Source: Ruminococcus flavefaciens 007c (GTDB lineage: Bacteria; Bacillota; Clostridia; Oscillospirales; Ruminococcaceae). Taken from it: a DNA stretch of 64,000 bases. Below, in pieces: positions 25,066-33,533 of the stretch (positions within the stretch are counted from its first letter, which is position 1; every line of letters begins with the position of its first letter). The translations under genes were made by a program, and so were the position numbers. The stretch is from NCBI RefSeq assembly GCF_000571935.1, contig NZ_ATAX01000017.1, positions 18,485 to 82,484 on the forward strand, read 5' to 3'. A model generated the notes under the pieces. That model saw only the letters and a program-made list of their open reading frames with translations. It ran no database searches and was not told where the DNA came from.

Positions 25066-25119
25066 ATCTTTTCTCCGTTTCTGCCGGATATCTCCGGCTG
25101 TCATAAAAATACAGCCTGC

Positions 25120-26049
25120 TTATCTCAGAAAAGCAAGCTGCTGTTTCAAAATCTCATACGGCATAGCGCCGTCAGCGGTTTTGCCGTCCATACCGATCAC
25201 AGGTATTTCCGGCACTGTAACTGTCGGTACGGTCAGCTCTTCCTCGGAAGGTTTCTGTGCATCATCTGCCTTGCCGTCATCGGACGGCTCTGCGCCTCCC
25301 GGTGCTGCGGAAGCGGTGATCTTTCCCAGAATGGTCTGTCCCATGACACGGGTACTGTACTCCCAAAGGGCATCGCCGGTGTCCAGCTTGAACGGCTTCT
25401 TTTCGGTCTCTTTCTTTTCATCGCCCTCATCGTCACCGCCTTCCTTATCGGGCTTGTCAGGCTCGTCCGGATCGTCAGGATCATCCTCCTTCTTGTCCGG
25501 TTCGGGCTTTTCGTCAAAGAGGATCTCATCAGCAAAGCCCAGCTCGACCGCCTTTTTCGCATTGATCCATGTCTCATCGGACATGAGTTTGCTGATGCGG
25601 TTTCGGGAAAGACCCGTCTTTGCGGCATATGCGTTGATGATGCTTTCTTTGACCTCGTTCAACGTTGCAATTGCTTTTTCCATGTCCTTTGCATTGCCGA
25701 AAGCAATGGTGGACGGGTCATGGATCATGAGAAGTGCGGTGGGAGACATCTGCACGGTATTGCCTGCCATAGCGATCACACTTGCCGCTGATGCAGCGAT
25801 GCTTGCGATTCTGACAGTGACATTGTGCGGATAGTCACGGATCATTGTGTAGATCTCTGCAGCGGCGAAGACGTTGCCGCCCGGTGAATTGATCCAGAGT
25901 GTGAGGTCGCCGTCCTCGGTATACAGCTCATCTCTGAAATCCTGCGGCGTGATCTCATCGCCCCAGAACGAATCCGAGTCGATCGGTCCCTCCAGGCGGA
26001 GCACTCTACCGCCGCTGTCATCGTGAATATAGTCCCAGAATTTCGGCAT
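25120..26049 (-). CDS. ClpP-like prohead protease (309 aa)
   Basis: Residues ~10-185 are a ClpP/SppA-type serine protease: LWINSPGGNVFAAAEIY, SIAASAASVIAMAG containing the nucleophile Ser, and LMIHDPSTIAFGN containing the catalytic His. Residues ~190-235 are an acidic Asp/Glu/Lys linker. The C-terminal part (~235-309) probably acts as scaffold or assembly domain. It matures the capsid by removing the delta domain. Confidence 0.93.
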   Translation of the reverse strand: MPKFWDYIHDDSGGRVLRLEGPIDSDSFWGDEITPQDFRDELYTEDGDLTLWINSPGGNVFAAAEIYTMIRDYPHNVTVRIASIAASAASVIAMAGNTVQMSPTALLMIHDPSTIAFGNAKDMEKAIATLNEVKESIINAYAAKTGLSRNRISKLMSDETWINAKKAVELGFADEILFDEKPEPDKKEDDPDDPDEPDKPDKEGGDDEGDEKKETEKKPFKLDTGDALWEYSTRVMGQTILGKITASAAPGGAEPSDDGKADDAQKPSEEELTVPTVTVPEIPVIGMDGKTADGAMPYEILKQQLAFLR

Positions 26050-27420
26050 TTACATCCCTCCGTTTCGTACTTTCTTCCTGCGCCTTTTCCGCAGGAATCT
26101 GTCATCGGTCGATTCTTCATCCGGTTCGTCCTGTTCCTCTGTATCTGTCTGCTCCGGCTCGTCCAGGTCGTAGGCGGCACCTGCATCCTGCAGCTTGTTA
26201 TAGCTGCCGTTGAGGTAATAATCATCACCGCCGAGATCGTGCGGAATAAGATCCATGTTTTCAAGCCTGCGCACATCATTCGGGCTCATAAAGCCGTTAC
26301 CGACACCGATCGCATAAGCGTTCATTCTGCTCTGATAATCGCCGCGCATCAGGCCGTCCACATTGAATTTCGGGAAATATACATCCTGTTCCTCCTCCAG
26401 CAGAAGGTCTTTGATGATGCCTTTTTCAATGCGGATGATCCACGGCATGAGCGAATACTGCACAAATGCGATGCCCTGATGCTCGATGTTATTGAAGGTG
26501 CTGCGCTTCAGGTCCTGTACCAGATGGGGCGGCACCTGAAACATTCGGCAGATCTCTTCCACATCAAATTCTCTTGTGGATAGGAACTGCGAATCCTCCG
26601 GCGGCAGCGAGATCGGTTTATACTGCATTCCTTCTTCTAGGACTGCGATGCGGTGCGCATTGCGGGAACCGCCGTACACCCTCGTCCAGTTCTCACGGAT
26701 CTTTTCCGGATTTTTCAGCACGCCCGGATGTTCCAGAACACCGGCAGGCTGCGCTCCGTTTTTGAAGAAGGCGCTGCCGTAACGCTCCACCGCCATTGCT
26801 GCGCCCAGCGCATTTTTCATCATGGCAATGGGTGAAAATCCCACAAGTCCGTTGAATCCCAGACCGGGAATGTGAAGAATCTCGTCCCGCTGAAAAATGA
26901 TATCCTTGTCATGCTCACCGGGCTTTTCGTCGGTGTATGCATGGTAGGTGTAAAACAAGTCGCCGCTTTTCGGGTCGCGGTCGATCTCCATGTTTTCCGG
27001 AAGCAGCGGATACAGACCGAGGATCTCGTTCTTACCGTCCCGGACGATCTGTGCGTATGCGTTGCCCCAGAGCAGCAAATGACACATCAGCGCCTCCCAG
27101 AATGAAAATGAACTCATTTCGGGATTCGGCTGCCGGTAGAGTATCTTATACAGCGGATGATCGGTAGCGCGTTCCTTATCCTCTCCGGCACCTGTATATC
27201 TGTACAGATGCAGCGGAAGCCCTGCGATAGTATTTGACAGCAGTCTCACACAGGCATAAACGGTCACGATTTGCATTGCCGTTCGTTCATCGACACGCTC
27301 TCCGCTGTGCGTCATTCCGAAAACAAACAGATTACCGGAATCGCGGACATTGTCCCGGATATCCGGCAATGACGGTGCATCTCTCGGCTTGTTGATGCCA
27401 AGCCAGCTTAATAAGCCCAT
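26050..27420 (-). CDS. Portal protein, HK97 family (456 aa)
   Basis: MGLLSWLGINKPRD..., then VYACVRLLSNTIAGLPLHLYRY, LLLWGNAYAQIVRDGKNEI and ILHIPGLGFNGLVGFSPIAMMK, are family hallmarks. The C-terminus carries an acidic tail followed by a basic RKRRRKKVRNGGM end. It makes the dodecameric DNA channel at one capsid vertex and binds TerL. TerL lies 12 bp upstream in transcription. Confidence 0.95.
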   Translation of the reverse strand: MGLLSWLGINKPRDAPSLPDIRDNVRDSGNLFVFGMTHSGERVDERTAMQIVTVYACVRLLSNTIAGLPLHLYRYTGAGEDKERATDHPLYKILYRQPNPEMSSFSFWEALMCHLLLWGNAYAQIVRDGKNEILGLYPLLPENMEIDRDPKSGDLFYTYHAYTDEKPGEHDKDIIFQRDEILHIPGLGFNGLVGFSPIAMMKNALGAAMAVERYGSAFFKNGAQPAGVLEHPGVLKNPEKIRENWTRVYGGSRNAHRIAVLEEGMQYKPISLPPEDSQFLSTREFDVEEICRMFQVPPHLVQDLKRSTFNNIEHQGIAFVQYSLMPWIIRIEKGIIKDLLLEEEQDVYFPKFNVDGLMRGDYQSRMNAYAIGVGNGFMSPNDVRRLENMDLIPHDLGGDDYYLNGSYNKLQDAGAAYDLDEPEQTDTEEQDEPDEESTDDRFLRKRRRKKVRNGGM

Positions 27421-27432
27421 AAATATTACCTC

Positions 27433-29073
27433 CTACAGAACGATCAGGTCATGATCGGGTTCGTCATAGACACTGCCCTGCATTTCATGGCGGATCACTC
27501 TGTCGAGTGCCATGATCCATGCGACAATGCCGTCGATTTTCTCAGTACTTTTCTTTTTGCTCGGTTTGATATTCTCCGCCGCATCAATTTCAGCGACCAC
27601 ATTTCCTGCCATCCATCTGAGAACGGGATTGCCGCCGTGAACGAACATACCTTCGAGTATGAGCTTGTACAGCTCCTTCATCGGCGGTGACATATCCTTG
27701 AAGCCCATGCCCATCGGAACAACGGTAAATCCGTCTCCCTCAAGGTCTGTGATCAGCTGTGTAGCGTTCCATCGGTCGGCTGCGATCTCCTTAATGTTAT
27801 ACATGGTGTGCAGTTCGTTGATCGTTTTACGAACAAAGTTATAGTCCACCACATTGCCCTCTGTGATATGAAAAAGTCCCATGCGCTCCCAGACATCGTA
27901 GGGAACATGATCTCGCCGCACACGCAGGTCAAGCGTTTCTCTCGGCAGCCAGAAGTGTGGGACAACGATGTATTTTTCGCCCTCTGTCAACGGCGGGAAC
28001 ACCAGAACAAAAGCGGTGATATCCGATGTGCTGGAAAGGTCCAGTCCCGCATAGCACTCTCTGCCTCGTAGCTTTTCAAGGTCGATCGGTAGATTTCCTC
28101 TGTCGTAGATATGCTCCGGGATCCATGCGACCGCACTGCCGACCCACTGGTCGAGTCTAAGCTGACGGAATACATTTTCTTCAGCAGGATTTGTCAGCGC
28201 CTCACGGTGCGCATCACGGACACGGTCAATGGTGATCGTATGCCCGAGAGACGGATTTGCTTTGTACCATGATTCCTCGGCGTTCCAGTCGTCATCATCG
28301 TTCAAGCCATATATAACAGGATAGAAGGAAGGGTCGATGCGTCTGCCGTCCAGAATATCTTTTGCTTTGGTGTGGTATTCGTAGCAGATGCTGTTGCGGT
28401 CAGTGCCGGCGGTGGTAATAAGGAAGTACAGCGGCTGTGTTCGTGCGTCGCCGGAGCCCTTTGTGAGAACATCCACAAGGCTACGGTTCGGCTGCGCGTG
28501 AAGCTCGTCAAGTACCAGACCGGATACATTCAGACCGTGCTTTGTGCCGACTTCAGCCGAAAGCACCTGATAGAATCCCACATTGCTGTAGTTCACCAGT
28601 CGTTTTGTCGCCGCCATGATCTTGGAGCGTTTCAGAAGCGCCGGCGTCATTTCCACCATGCGCTTTGCAACGTCAAAAACGATGGAAGCCTGCTGCCGGT
28701 CAGCGGCAGCACCATAGACTTCGGCGGACGGCTCGTTGTCGGCGTACAGCAGATACAGTGCAATTGCCGCTGCAAGCTCCGATTTTCCGTTTTTCTTCGG
28801 AATCTCAACATATGCTGTACGGAATTGCCGGGTGTCGTCTTCTTTTACAACACCGAAAATATCCCGGATGATCTGCTCCTGCCACGGCAGCAGCCAGAAC
28901 GGTTTGCCCGCCCATCTGCCCTTGGTGTGGCAGAGGTTTTCTATAAAGCGAACAGCCCTGTCCGCTTTTGCCGCATCGTAATGGGAGTCCGGCAGCATGA
29001 AGCGGGTGGGCTGATAATCGGTGAGTTTCGGATAATTCGCAGGTCTTTCTCTTGCTTTTGCTGTTCTTGCCAT
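27433..29073 (-). CDS. Terminase large subunit (546 aa)
   Basis: ATPase half: EIPKKNGKSELAAAIALYLL gives the Walker A (KKNGKS) and VLDELHAQPN the Walker B. Nuclease half: YAGLDLSSTSDITAFVLVFP with the metal-binding Asp, and AADRWNATQLITDLEGDGF. It cuts concatemeric DNA and pumps it into proheads. This is the Terminase_1/TerL class usual for HK97-like cos phages. Its start overlaps the TerS stop. Confidence 0.96.
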   Translation of the reverse strand: MARTAKARERPANYPKLTDYQPTRFMLPDSHYDAAKADRAVRFIENLCHTKGRWAGKPFWLLPWQEQIIRDIFGVVKEDDTRQFRTAYVEIPKKNGKSELAAAIALYLLYADNEPSAEVYGAAADRQQASIVFDVAKRMVEMTPALLKRSKIMAATKRLVNYSNVGFYQVLSAEVGTKHGLNVSGLVLDELHAQPNRSLVDVLTKGSGDARTQPLYFLITTAGTDRNSICYEYHTKAKDILDGRRIDPSFYPVIYGLNDDDDWNAEESWYKANPSLGHTITIDRVRDAHREALTNPAEENVFRQLRLDQWVGSAVAWIPEHIYDRGNLPIDLEKLRGRECYAGLDLSSTSDITAFVLVFPPLTEGEKYIVVPHFWLPRETLDLRVRRDHVPYDVWERMGLFHITEGNVVDYNFVRKTINELHTMYNIKEIAADRWNATQLITDLEGDGFTVVPMGMGFKDMSPPMKELYKLILEGMFVHGGNPVLRWMAGNVVAEIDAAENIKPSKKKSTEKIDGIVAWIMALDRVIRHEMQGSVYDEPDHDLIVL

Positions 29074-29546
29074 CAGCCGCCTCCCAGAAGTGCATCCATA
29101 TCGTCAACGGCGGCGTCCTTCATATCTGCACCGGCAGTGATACGGCTTCTTGCTGCCGGAGTCAGTCCGAACTGTTCTGCGATCTTGTTCATGATCTTCA
29201 GATAGGTCTGCGCAATGCTGACCTGCGGGACCTGCTGCCAGTAGCCGGATTTTGTTTTTACGATCGTGCCGTGCTGCGTCATGAATTCCTCGGCTTCCTT
29301 CCAACGGGCGTATGCCTGACAATAGGATGCGAATGCCGCCTGATCGACCTCGGTCAGCACACCGATCGCTTCAAGCTGTTTGGATAGCCTGCGCCATTCC
29401 TTTTTTGCTTCGGGCTCCAGCCACTTCGGACAGGGCGGTGCTTTTTTCACAGGCTTTGGTTCAGCCTCATTCAGCGGACGCTTGCCCGGATTGCCTTCCA
29501 GCTCTTTGATCGCAGTGGGTTTTGGTTTTCTGCCTCTCTGAGCCAT
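29073..29546 (-). CDS. Terminase small subunit, P27 family (157 aa)
   Basis: Start taken at ATG 29546 after AAGGAGTG. MAQRGRKPKPTAIKELEGNPGK, then APPCPKWLEPEAKKEWRRL, is the P27 signature. It recognises the packaging site and hands DNA to TerL. In related phages the HNH gene lies just upstream, but here it is ~13 kb away (42966), with an accessory region and a metabolic operon between. Confidence 0.93.
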   Translation of the reverse strand: MAQRGRKPKPTAIKELEGNPGKRPLNEAEPKPVKKAPPCPKWLEPEAKKEWRRLSKQLEAIGVLTEVDQAAFASYCQAYARWKEAEEFMTQHGTIVKTKSGYWQQVPQVSIAQTYLKIMNKIAEQFGLTPAARSRITAGADMKDAAVDDMDALLGGG

Positions 29547-29627
29547 CCGCATCACTCCTTCCTGTAAAAATGTGCATAAAGAAAAGAGCCTGCATTTGCA
29601 AGCCCTTTCTATGTATGTTTGCTGCCT

Positions 29628-29867
29628 TTAGTTGTACTCATGCATCAGGATCGCCAGCGCCATTTCTGCGGCTTCGTTCTGGGGCGGAACATCTTCGCCC
29701 CGGTCGTAGTTGTAAATGACCTTGCCCTCGACCTTCAGTGTCAGTTTGCTGATCCTGCCGCCCTCGATTCCGTACTGGCTGCCCTCGTCGTAGGCTTTCA
29801 CCCAGTAGTGAACCACCGTGTACTTTCCGTTGTCATTCGGGACTCCGATCGTACCTTCATGCCACAT
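29628..29867 (-). CDS. Small DUF7678-like phage protein (79 aa)
   Basis: Start set at ATG 29867 (GGAGGAAAACATT upstream); earlier in-frame codons fall inside the promoter. The protein MWHEGTIGVPNDNGKYTVVH ends GRISKLTLKVEGKVIYNYDRGEDVPP, a pattern I associate with DUF7678 phage proteins, of unknown function. First cassette of the promoter-repeat region, immediately upstream of terS. Confidence 0.65.
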   Translation of the reverse strand: MWHEGTIGVPNDNGKYTVVHYWVKAYDEGSQYGIEGGRISKLTLKVEGKVIYNYDRGEDVPPQNEAAEMALAILMHEYN

Positions 29868-29924
29868 AATGTTTTCCTCCGTATTTTCGTAGTTTTCGGC
29901 TCGGTTTCCCGTTCCGTTGTACAC

Positions 29925-29953
29925 ATATTAACTCTAAACATTGAATATATCAA
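29925..29953 (-). promoter_or_regulatory. Cassette promoter copy A
   Basis: TTGATA (29948-29953), 17 bp, TAATAT (29925-29930), with AGAGT directly before the -10 box. One of seven near-identical promoters in 29.9-37.3 kb. Confidence 0.8.
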
Positions 29954-30047
29954 GTGTGAGTAATAACAATGATCTCTGCGGTAGTTTCCGCTTGTTTGTG
30001 TACTTTACGCCCGCCCACAGGAGACGTGTAAACGTACTGTTTGGGGC

Positions 30048-30076
30048 TTGTATTTTCAGTCGAATAATGATATACT
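30048..30076 (+). promoter_or_regulatory. Promoter of the structured RNA and HEPN-like gene
   Basis: TTGTAT (30048-30053), 17 bp, TATACT (30071-30076). The predicted start near 30083 coincides with the 5' arm of the RNA structure. Confidence 0.7.
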
Positions 30077-30080
30077 GTTA

Positions 30081-30187
30081 ATGTGAGGTTATCATCTCAC
30101 ATATATGAGATGGTAGGCTCGTATCCCCCACAGTTATTGGGGGTAAAACTAAAGTTTTCTATTAATCTGAGATGATTTTGCTCACAT
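30081..30187 (+). ncRNA. Candidate structured RNA/leader upstream of the HEPN-like gene
   Basis: The ends pair over 16 bp. ATGTGAG (30081-30087) pairs with CTCACAT (30181-30187), and ATCATCTCA (30091-30099) with TGAGATGAT (30168-30176), around a 3x4 internal loop. Inside are a CCCCC/GGGGG hairpin (30125-30143) and an AAAAC/GTTTT hairpin with loop TAAA (30145-30158). A competing hairpin CATCTCA/TGAGATG (30093-30112) could switch with the long stem. A promoter starts right at its 5' end. It could be a type III-like antitoxin RNA, an AbiF-type associated RNA, or a regulatory leader. Confidence 0.5.
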
Positions 30188-30207
30188 TTGAGTTGGTGGT
30201 ATTAATT

Positions 30208-31176
30208 ATGGATAATATGTATTGGCCGGTATATAAAAATATCGAAAGAGAGTTTTTAAAAATTGCTGAATATATTAATATTTGTGACGAGCAGTTGAAA
30301 GTATATTCGTTTCATATTGCTGATTTAATTATTAGATGCGCAATTGAAATAGAGGCTATTTCAAAAGAATTATATAAAAGATTGGGCGGAAATATGAACC
30401 CAGTAGATGAGAATGGAAAAACAAGAGACTTATATTTTGATACGGATTGTTTAGGACTCTTAGAAGAAAAATGGGGCATCAGTAAAAAGAAGGTAAAAGT
30501 CTCTGCATTAGAAGTGTTTTTGACTAGAGAAGAAAATATAATTCTTACTCCTTTGAAAAAATCGAATAAGAGGGGATCAAGTGGCTCACAATGGAAAAAG
30601 GCGTATCAAGCATTAAAGCATGACAGGCGAAATTCACTAAAATGCGCAACTATTGAAAATTTAATTTCTTCAATGGCTGCCTTATTTATTCTTAATTTGT
30701 ATTATAAAGATGAGACATCTGATCTTGGAAGATTATATATGAATGATAGAACATTTGATAGTAGAGCCGGCTCAGACATCTTTAATGCATATGTAGTATC
30801 TGCAACGACTTTAAGAATGGAACTAGAAATGGATGATTTAAATATAATAAATATAGATGAAGAAAAGAGGAAAGAATCCATTTTTATTATAAAATACACT
30901 GACAGCACATACCGTGAAATGCATAGAGCTTTTTGCTTAGATTATTATGAGACCAAAAGTAACTTTGACAAATCAGAAGTTATACAAAAATATGTGGCAG
31001 AACATCCTGAATCCAAGGAGAAGTCTATGAACGAGATTTGCATTGAAGCTGGAGGACATGAATTATTATGCAATATTTTTGTTAATAGGCATTCTTTAAA
31101 TTCAAAAAACTATAGGACAGAAGTTATCGTTAATAAAAATGAGGATATATATCAAAAATTAAAATACATAGATTAA
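30208..31176 (+). CDS. HEPN-like helical protein, AT-rich cargo (322 aa)
   Basis: Start set at ATG 30208, because an earlier in-frame ATG (30172) is buried in the RNA stem. Residues ~125-165 carry W-x-x-x-Y-x-x-x-K-H-D-R (WKKAYQALKHDRRNSLKCAT) followed by a helix ISSMAALFILNLYY, a pattern I know from HEPN-like proteins linked to abortive infection. The N-terminal helical half contains IRCAIEIEAISKELYKRLGG. The canonical R-x4-6-H RNase motif is not obvious. Strongly AT-rich, opposite to the surrounding genes, with its own promoter and a preceding structured RNA. Likely a defence cargo; RNase activity is inference. Confidence 0.65.
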   Translation: MDNMYWPVYKNIEREFLKIAEYINICDEQLKVYSFHIADLIIRCAIEIEAISKELYKRLGGNMNPVDENGKTRDLYFDTDCLGLLEEKWGISKKKVKVSALEVFLTREENIILTPLKKSNKRGSSGSQWKKAYQALKHDRRNSLKCATIENLISSMAALFILNLYYKDETSDLGRLYMNDRTFDSRAGSDIFNAYVVSATTLRMELEMDDLNIINIDEEKRKESIFIIKYTDSTYREMHRAFCLDYYETKSNFDKSEVIQKYVAEHPESKEKSMNEICIEAGGHELLCNIFVNRHSLNSKNYRTEVIVNKNEDIYQKLKYID

Positions 31177-31345
31177 TATTTATCAATACGGATGGTTGAA
31201 GAATAATCATTATATAAATGATAGGAGCAACAATTTCGCAATCCATTTAATAATTGACATTAGCAACGCAATGCAGAAAATTGGAGGAGCGTAGGAATAC
31301 TACTCACTAAGCAAGACTTTATTACTATCACAGAATACATAACGA

Positions 31346-31373
31346 GGCAGAGGCCCCTTTCGGGGGTTCTGCC
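31346..31373. terminator. GC-rich hairpin between convergent genes
   Basis: GGCAGAGGCCCC (31346-31357) pairs with GGGGGTTCTGCC (31362-31373), followed by TTTT on the + strand. It serves the HEPN-like transcript and possibly the convergent 31381 gene. The 170 bp before it hold nothing recognisable. Confidence 0.65.
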
Positions 31374-31380
31374 TTTTGGC

Positions 31381-31725
31381 TTATCTGCCGGTCATCCATT
31401 CCCATTCGCTTTCGCAGGCGTCTGCGTACTCTGCCTCGAAAAGTGCATCGTCGTCGATCCATTCGGTTTCGTAGTCAATATCCTCGATGCCCTCAAAGGT
31501 CGTGCCGTTTGCGGCGGCATCTTCCTGCACAAGGCTGTCGGCGTTCTCCTCAACCCAAGCACTGAAGTCTTCTGCGTCGAGGTCGTCCTCGTTCTCGACC
31601 TCCAGTTCGTAGCCTTTATCCTCGGTGTCGTACCAAAGGATCGTGGCGCTTCTGATCGCCTCGCGTGCGTTCCAGTCGTCTCTGCCTGCCATTGCTCTTG
31701 CCTTTGCCATTCCGTAGCTGATCAT
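31381..31725 (-). CDS. Small acidic protein, unknown (114 aa)
   Basis: Start at ATG 31725 after GCGGAGGAAAAAACA. The first ~45 residues are mildly basic (MISYGMAKARAMAGRDDWN). The rest is extremely acidic (ENEDDLDAEDFSAWVEEN ... YETEWIDDDALFEAEYADAC). The composition recalls DNA-mimic proteins, but there is no family match I can name. Single-gene cassette behind promoter copy B. Confidence 0.65.
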   Translation of the reverse strand: MISYGMAKARAMAGRDDWNAREAIRSATILWYDTEDKGYELEVENEDDLDAEDFSAWVEENADSLVQEDAAANGTTFEGIEDIDYETEWIDDDALFEAEYADACESEWEWMTGR

Positions 31726-31780
31726 TGTTTTTTCCTCCGCTTTTCGTTGTTTTGGTGGGCTTTGCCCTTCCGTTGTGTAC

Positions 31781-31809
31781 ATATTAACTCTGAATGCGAA
31801 TAATAGCAA
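31781..31809 (-). promoter_or_regulatory. Cassette promoter copy B
   Basis: TTGCTA (31804-31809), 17 bp, TAATAT (31781-31786), with AGAGT before the -10 box. Upstream, GTATCTTCTGTA and TTTAGCGGC are shared with copies C and F. Confidence 0.8.
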
Positions 31810-31884
31810 GCCGCTAAATGTACAGAAGATACGTGAAAAATGTTCGGCAGGTGTTGTGTATTATATGCCGCCTATATGAGGTTC

Positions 31885-31910
31885 GGCAGCCCCTCCGCAG
31901 AAGGGCTGCC
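31885..31910. terminator. Hairpin after the 31918 gene
   Basis: GGCAGCCC (31885-31892) pairs perfectly with GGGCTGCC (31903-31910), just past the stop of the 31918 gene. No T-run follows on the minus strand, so termination is uncertain. Confidence 0.4.
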
Positions 31911-31917
31911 CGCTGGT

Positions 31918-32280
31918 TTACTTGCTCTTGCGTCCCGCCTCGTAAGCCGCCGTGAGCGCCTCCTTGATCTCCCAGACGGCGACCTCGAAGAAGTCATCGT
32001 CGTCCTTCATGCGGGTTTCGAGGTCACCCCGCTGTTCCACGCTTATGATGTGGGAGAAGGCGATGCCGGTGATGACCTTATCCACCCCGGTCAGGCTGTC
32101 GAGGTGCGCCATTCGCAGTTCCGCCTTTGCCTTGCCGAGGGCTGTCTGGAGGTTGATCAGGCAGGTCTCCTTCGGGATGCCGTAGATCTCCGCGCAATCC
32201 TCATCGGTCATCTGCTCGGTGGCAGTGATGCCGTTCTCCAGCATCTTGATCTTCTCCTCGATTCTCTGCTTCTTGGTCAT
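31918..32280 (-). CDS. DUF6900-like protein (120 aa)
   Basis: Start at ATG 32280 after GGAGGACATAAAC. The N-terminal half is a helical segment (MTKKQRIEEKIKMLENGITA). The C-terminal ~45 residues, VEQRGDLETRMKDDDDFFEV followed by AVWEIKEALTAAYEAGRK, match the small DUF6900 domain and are paralogous to the 34277 gene. Function unknown. Single-gene cassette behind promoter C. Confidence 0.7.
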   Translation of the reverse strand: MTKKQRIEEKIKMLENGITATEQMTDEDCAEIYGIPKETCLINLQTALGKAKAELRMAHLDSLTGVDKVITGIAFSHIISVEQRGDLETRMKDDDDFFEVAVWEIKEALTAAYEAGRKSK

Positions 32281-32335
32281 GTTTATGTCCTCCGTGTTTT
32301 TATTCCGGTGGGCTTTCCGCCCTTCCGTTGTACCC

Positions 32336-32364
32336 ATATTAACTCTGAAAGCACATTATATCAA
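32336..32364 (-). promoter_or_regulatory. Cassette promoter copy C
   Basis: TTGATA (32359-32364), 17 bp, TAATAT (32336-32341), AGAGT before -10. The upstream block is shared with copies B and F. Confidence 0.8.
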
Positions 32365-32463
32365 GCCACTAAAACTACAGAAGATACGTGGGAAATGTGT
32401 GGCGGGTGTTGTGTATATTACTTCGTAGTAGTCAAATAGTTGGTTTGATAAATCACAGTTCAC

Positions 32464-32492
32464 TTGACAGACCTTTCCCAATTTGATATAAT
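32464..32492 (+). promoter_or_regulatory. Perfect-consensus promoter of the 32526 gene
   Basis: TTGACA (32464-32469), 17 bp, TATAAT (32487-32492): an exact sigma-A consensus, implying strong constitutive expression. Confidence 0.85.
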
Positions 32493-32525
32493 GTAAGCAA
32501 ATTATTGAGCAACTTGGAGGTCAAC

Positions 32526-32855
32526 ATGGATGAGAAAAAACTAAACCCATTTGAGATATTGAAACAGTATTCATCATATGGTCATAATAGTGGTGAACGT
32601 TATCAGGCCCATGTTTTGGGCACAACATGTGACAAGAATAATTATAACGCGATTCTCTTTGTTTGTTTACAGATTGATGTCAATCGAAATTATGCAGAAA
32701 TCATCATAGAGGGAGATGCACAGTATTTCAATTACAGTTTTAAATCCTCTTATTCAACCGACAATAGTGCATTCAAATTGATAAACAGAACACTTATCAT
32801 TAAAGGAACAGATAAATTCGGCAACAACATAACACTTGAAATAACTGAAAAATGA
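32526..32855 (+). CDS. Small AT-rich cargo protein, unknown (109 aa)
   Basis: Start at ATG 32526 after TTGGAGG. The predicted protein (MDEKKLNPFEILKQYSSYGH... ending KFGNNITLEITEK) looks beta-rich, with no membrane segment and no cysteine motif. I do not recognise it. It has a perfect promoter and its own terminator, runs opposite to its neighbours and is AT-rich. That is the profile of a lysogenically expressed cargo gene. Confidence 0.65.
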   Translation: MDEKKLNPFEILKQYSSYGHNSGERYQAHVLGTTCDKNNYNAILFVCLQIDVNRNYAEIIIEGDAQYFNYSFKSSYSTDNSAFKLINRTLIIKGTDKFGNNITLEITEK

Positions 32856-32862
32856 GTGCGGA

Positions 32863-32901
32863 ACGGAGGTATGTGTCTTGGTACACTAACCTCCGTTTTT
32901 T
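32863..32901 (+). terminator. Strong terminator of the 32526 gene
   Basis: ACGGAGGT (32863-32870) pairs with ACCTCCGT (32889-32896), with further inner pairing, followed by TTTTTT. Confidence 0.9.
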
Positions 32902-32936
32902 ACTATCAGTCCTATTATCCTATCTGCAGTTCAATA

Positions 32937-33290
32937 TCAATCGTCGAGAGGAATCGGCATCAGGATGTTGCCGACCAGTACGAAATCGTATGCCTGCCGG
33001 AAGAACTCCGTGTATTTCTCGGTCAGCTCCTGCGGCAGGTCGGTGAAGTCATCCTCGCCCAAACCGCAAAGGAAGAACGTACCCTTGATGACACCGTAGC
33101 CTTTGATTGGGCGGTTCCATTCCTGCTCCGGATGGTAGAGGGCTTCCTCCTCGCACACCAGTGCGACCGGATCATCGAAGGGGTAAATCGCCTGAATGTA
33201 TCCGCCGACCGTCTGCTGCAGGCTGTCAAGCTCTCCGCTGATCTCCTTTGCGTAGGGGCGCTTTCCCGGTTCAACAACTAAAATGTTCAT
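32937..33290 (-). CDS. DUF3846 domain protein (117 aa)
   Basis: MNILVVEPGKRPYAKEISGE, then LQQTVGGYIQAIYPFDDPVA, VCEEEA and a later NRPIKG, is the DUF3846 signature, widespread in Clostridia phages and conjugative elements. The function is not established. GGAGCATTCAC precedes the start. Single gene behind promoter D. Confidence 0.85.
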   Translation of the reverse strand: MNILVVEPGKRPYAKEISGELDSLQQTVGGYIQAIYPFDDPVALVCEEEALYHPEQEWNRPIKGYGVIKGTFFLCGLGEDDFTDLPQELTEKYTEFFRQAYDFVLVGNILMPIPLDD

Positions 33291-33335
33291 GTGAATGCTC
33301 CTTTGTGTTTATTCCGCTTCTCTTGCGGTAGTGAC

Positions 33336-33364
33336 ATATTAACTCTGAACCGAGGATATATCAA
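33336..33364 (-). promoter_or_regulatory. Cassette promoter copy D
   Basis: TTGATA (33359-33364), 17 bp, TAATAT (33336-33341), with AGAGT before and GTCACTACCG after the -10 box. Confidence 0.8.
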
Positions 33365-33440
33365 GCATTATCGGCAAAATAAATGTGACAAACATCGCGG
33401 CGGAAATGCCGCTGAATTGTACATCGCACAAGAGCCGTAC

Positions 33441-33510
33441 ACGTGCGCTGTGTGGGGCTGGTTACCGAAAGGGATACCGTTTGGAGGATATCCGTCCCGC
33501 GCCACACGTT
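33441..33510. repeat. GC-rich ~70-bp repeat, copy 1
   Basis: Shares CCGAAAGGG, TTGGAGGATA and CCGTCCCGC blocks in the same order with 34631-34700. Flanking arms (GTGTGGGGC and GCGCCACAC) can pair, so it is potentially a structured element. It fills the gap between promoter D and the zinc-ribbon gene. Confidence 0.6.
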
Positions 33511-33533
33511 GCAACGTGGCGGCTCTGTGCGCC

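Noticed and set aside
23761..25791. 676-codon + strand open frame across capsid and protease genes
   Set aside because: Antisense to two strongly conserved genes, composition typical of a reverse-complement shadow (Leu/Cys/Val-rich), no ribosome site.
29868..29924. Longer N-terminus for the 29628 gene (and similarly for 31381, 31918 and 34750 genes)
   Set aside because: Those upstream codons overlap the -10 box or untranslated leader of the repeated promoters; good ribosome sites lie before the downstream ATGs.
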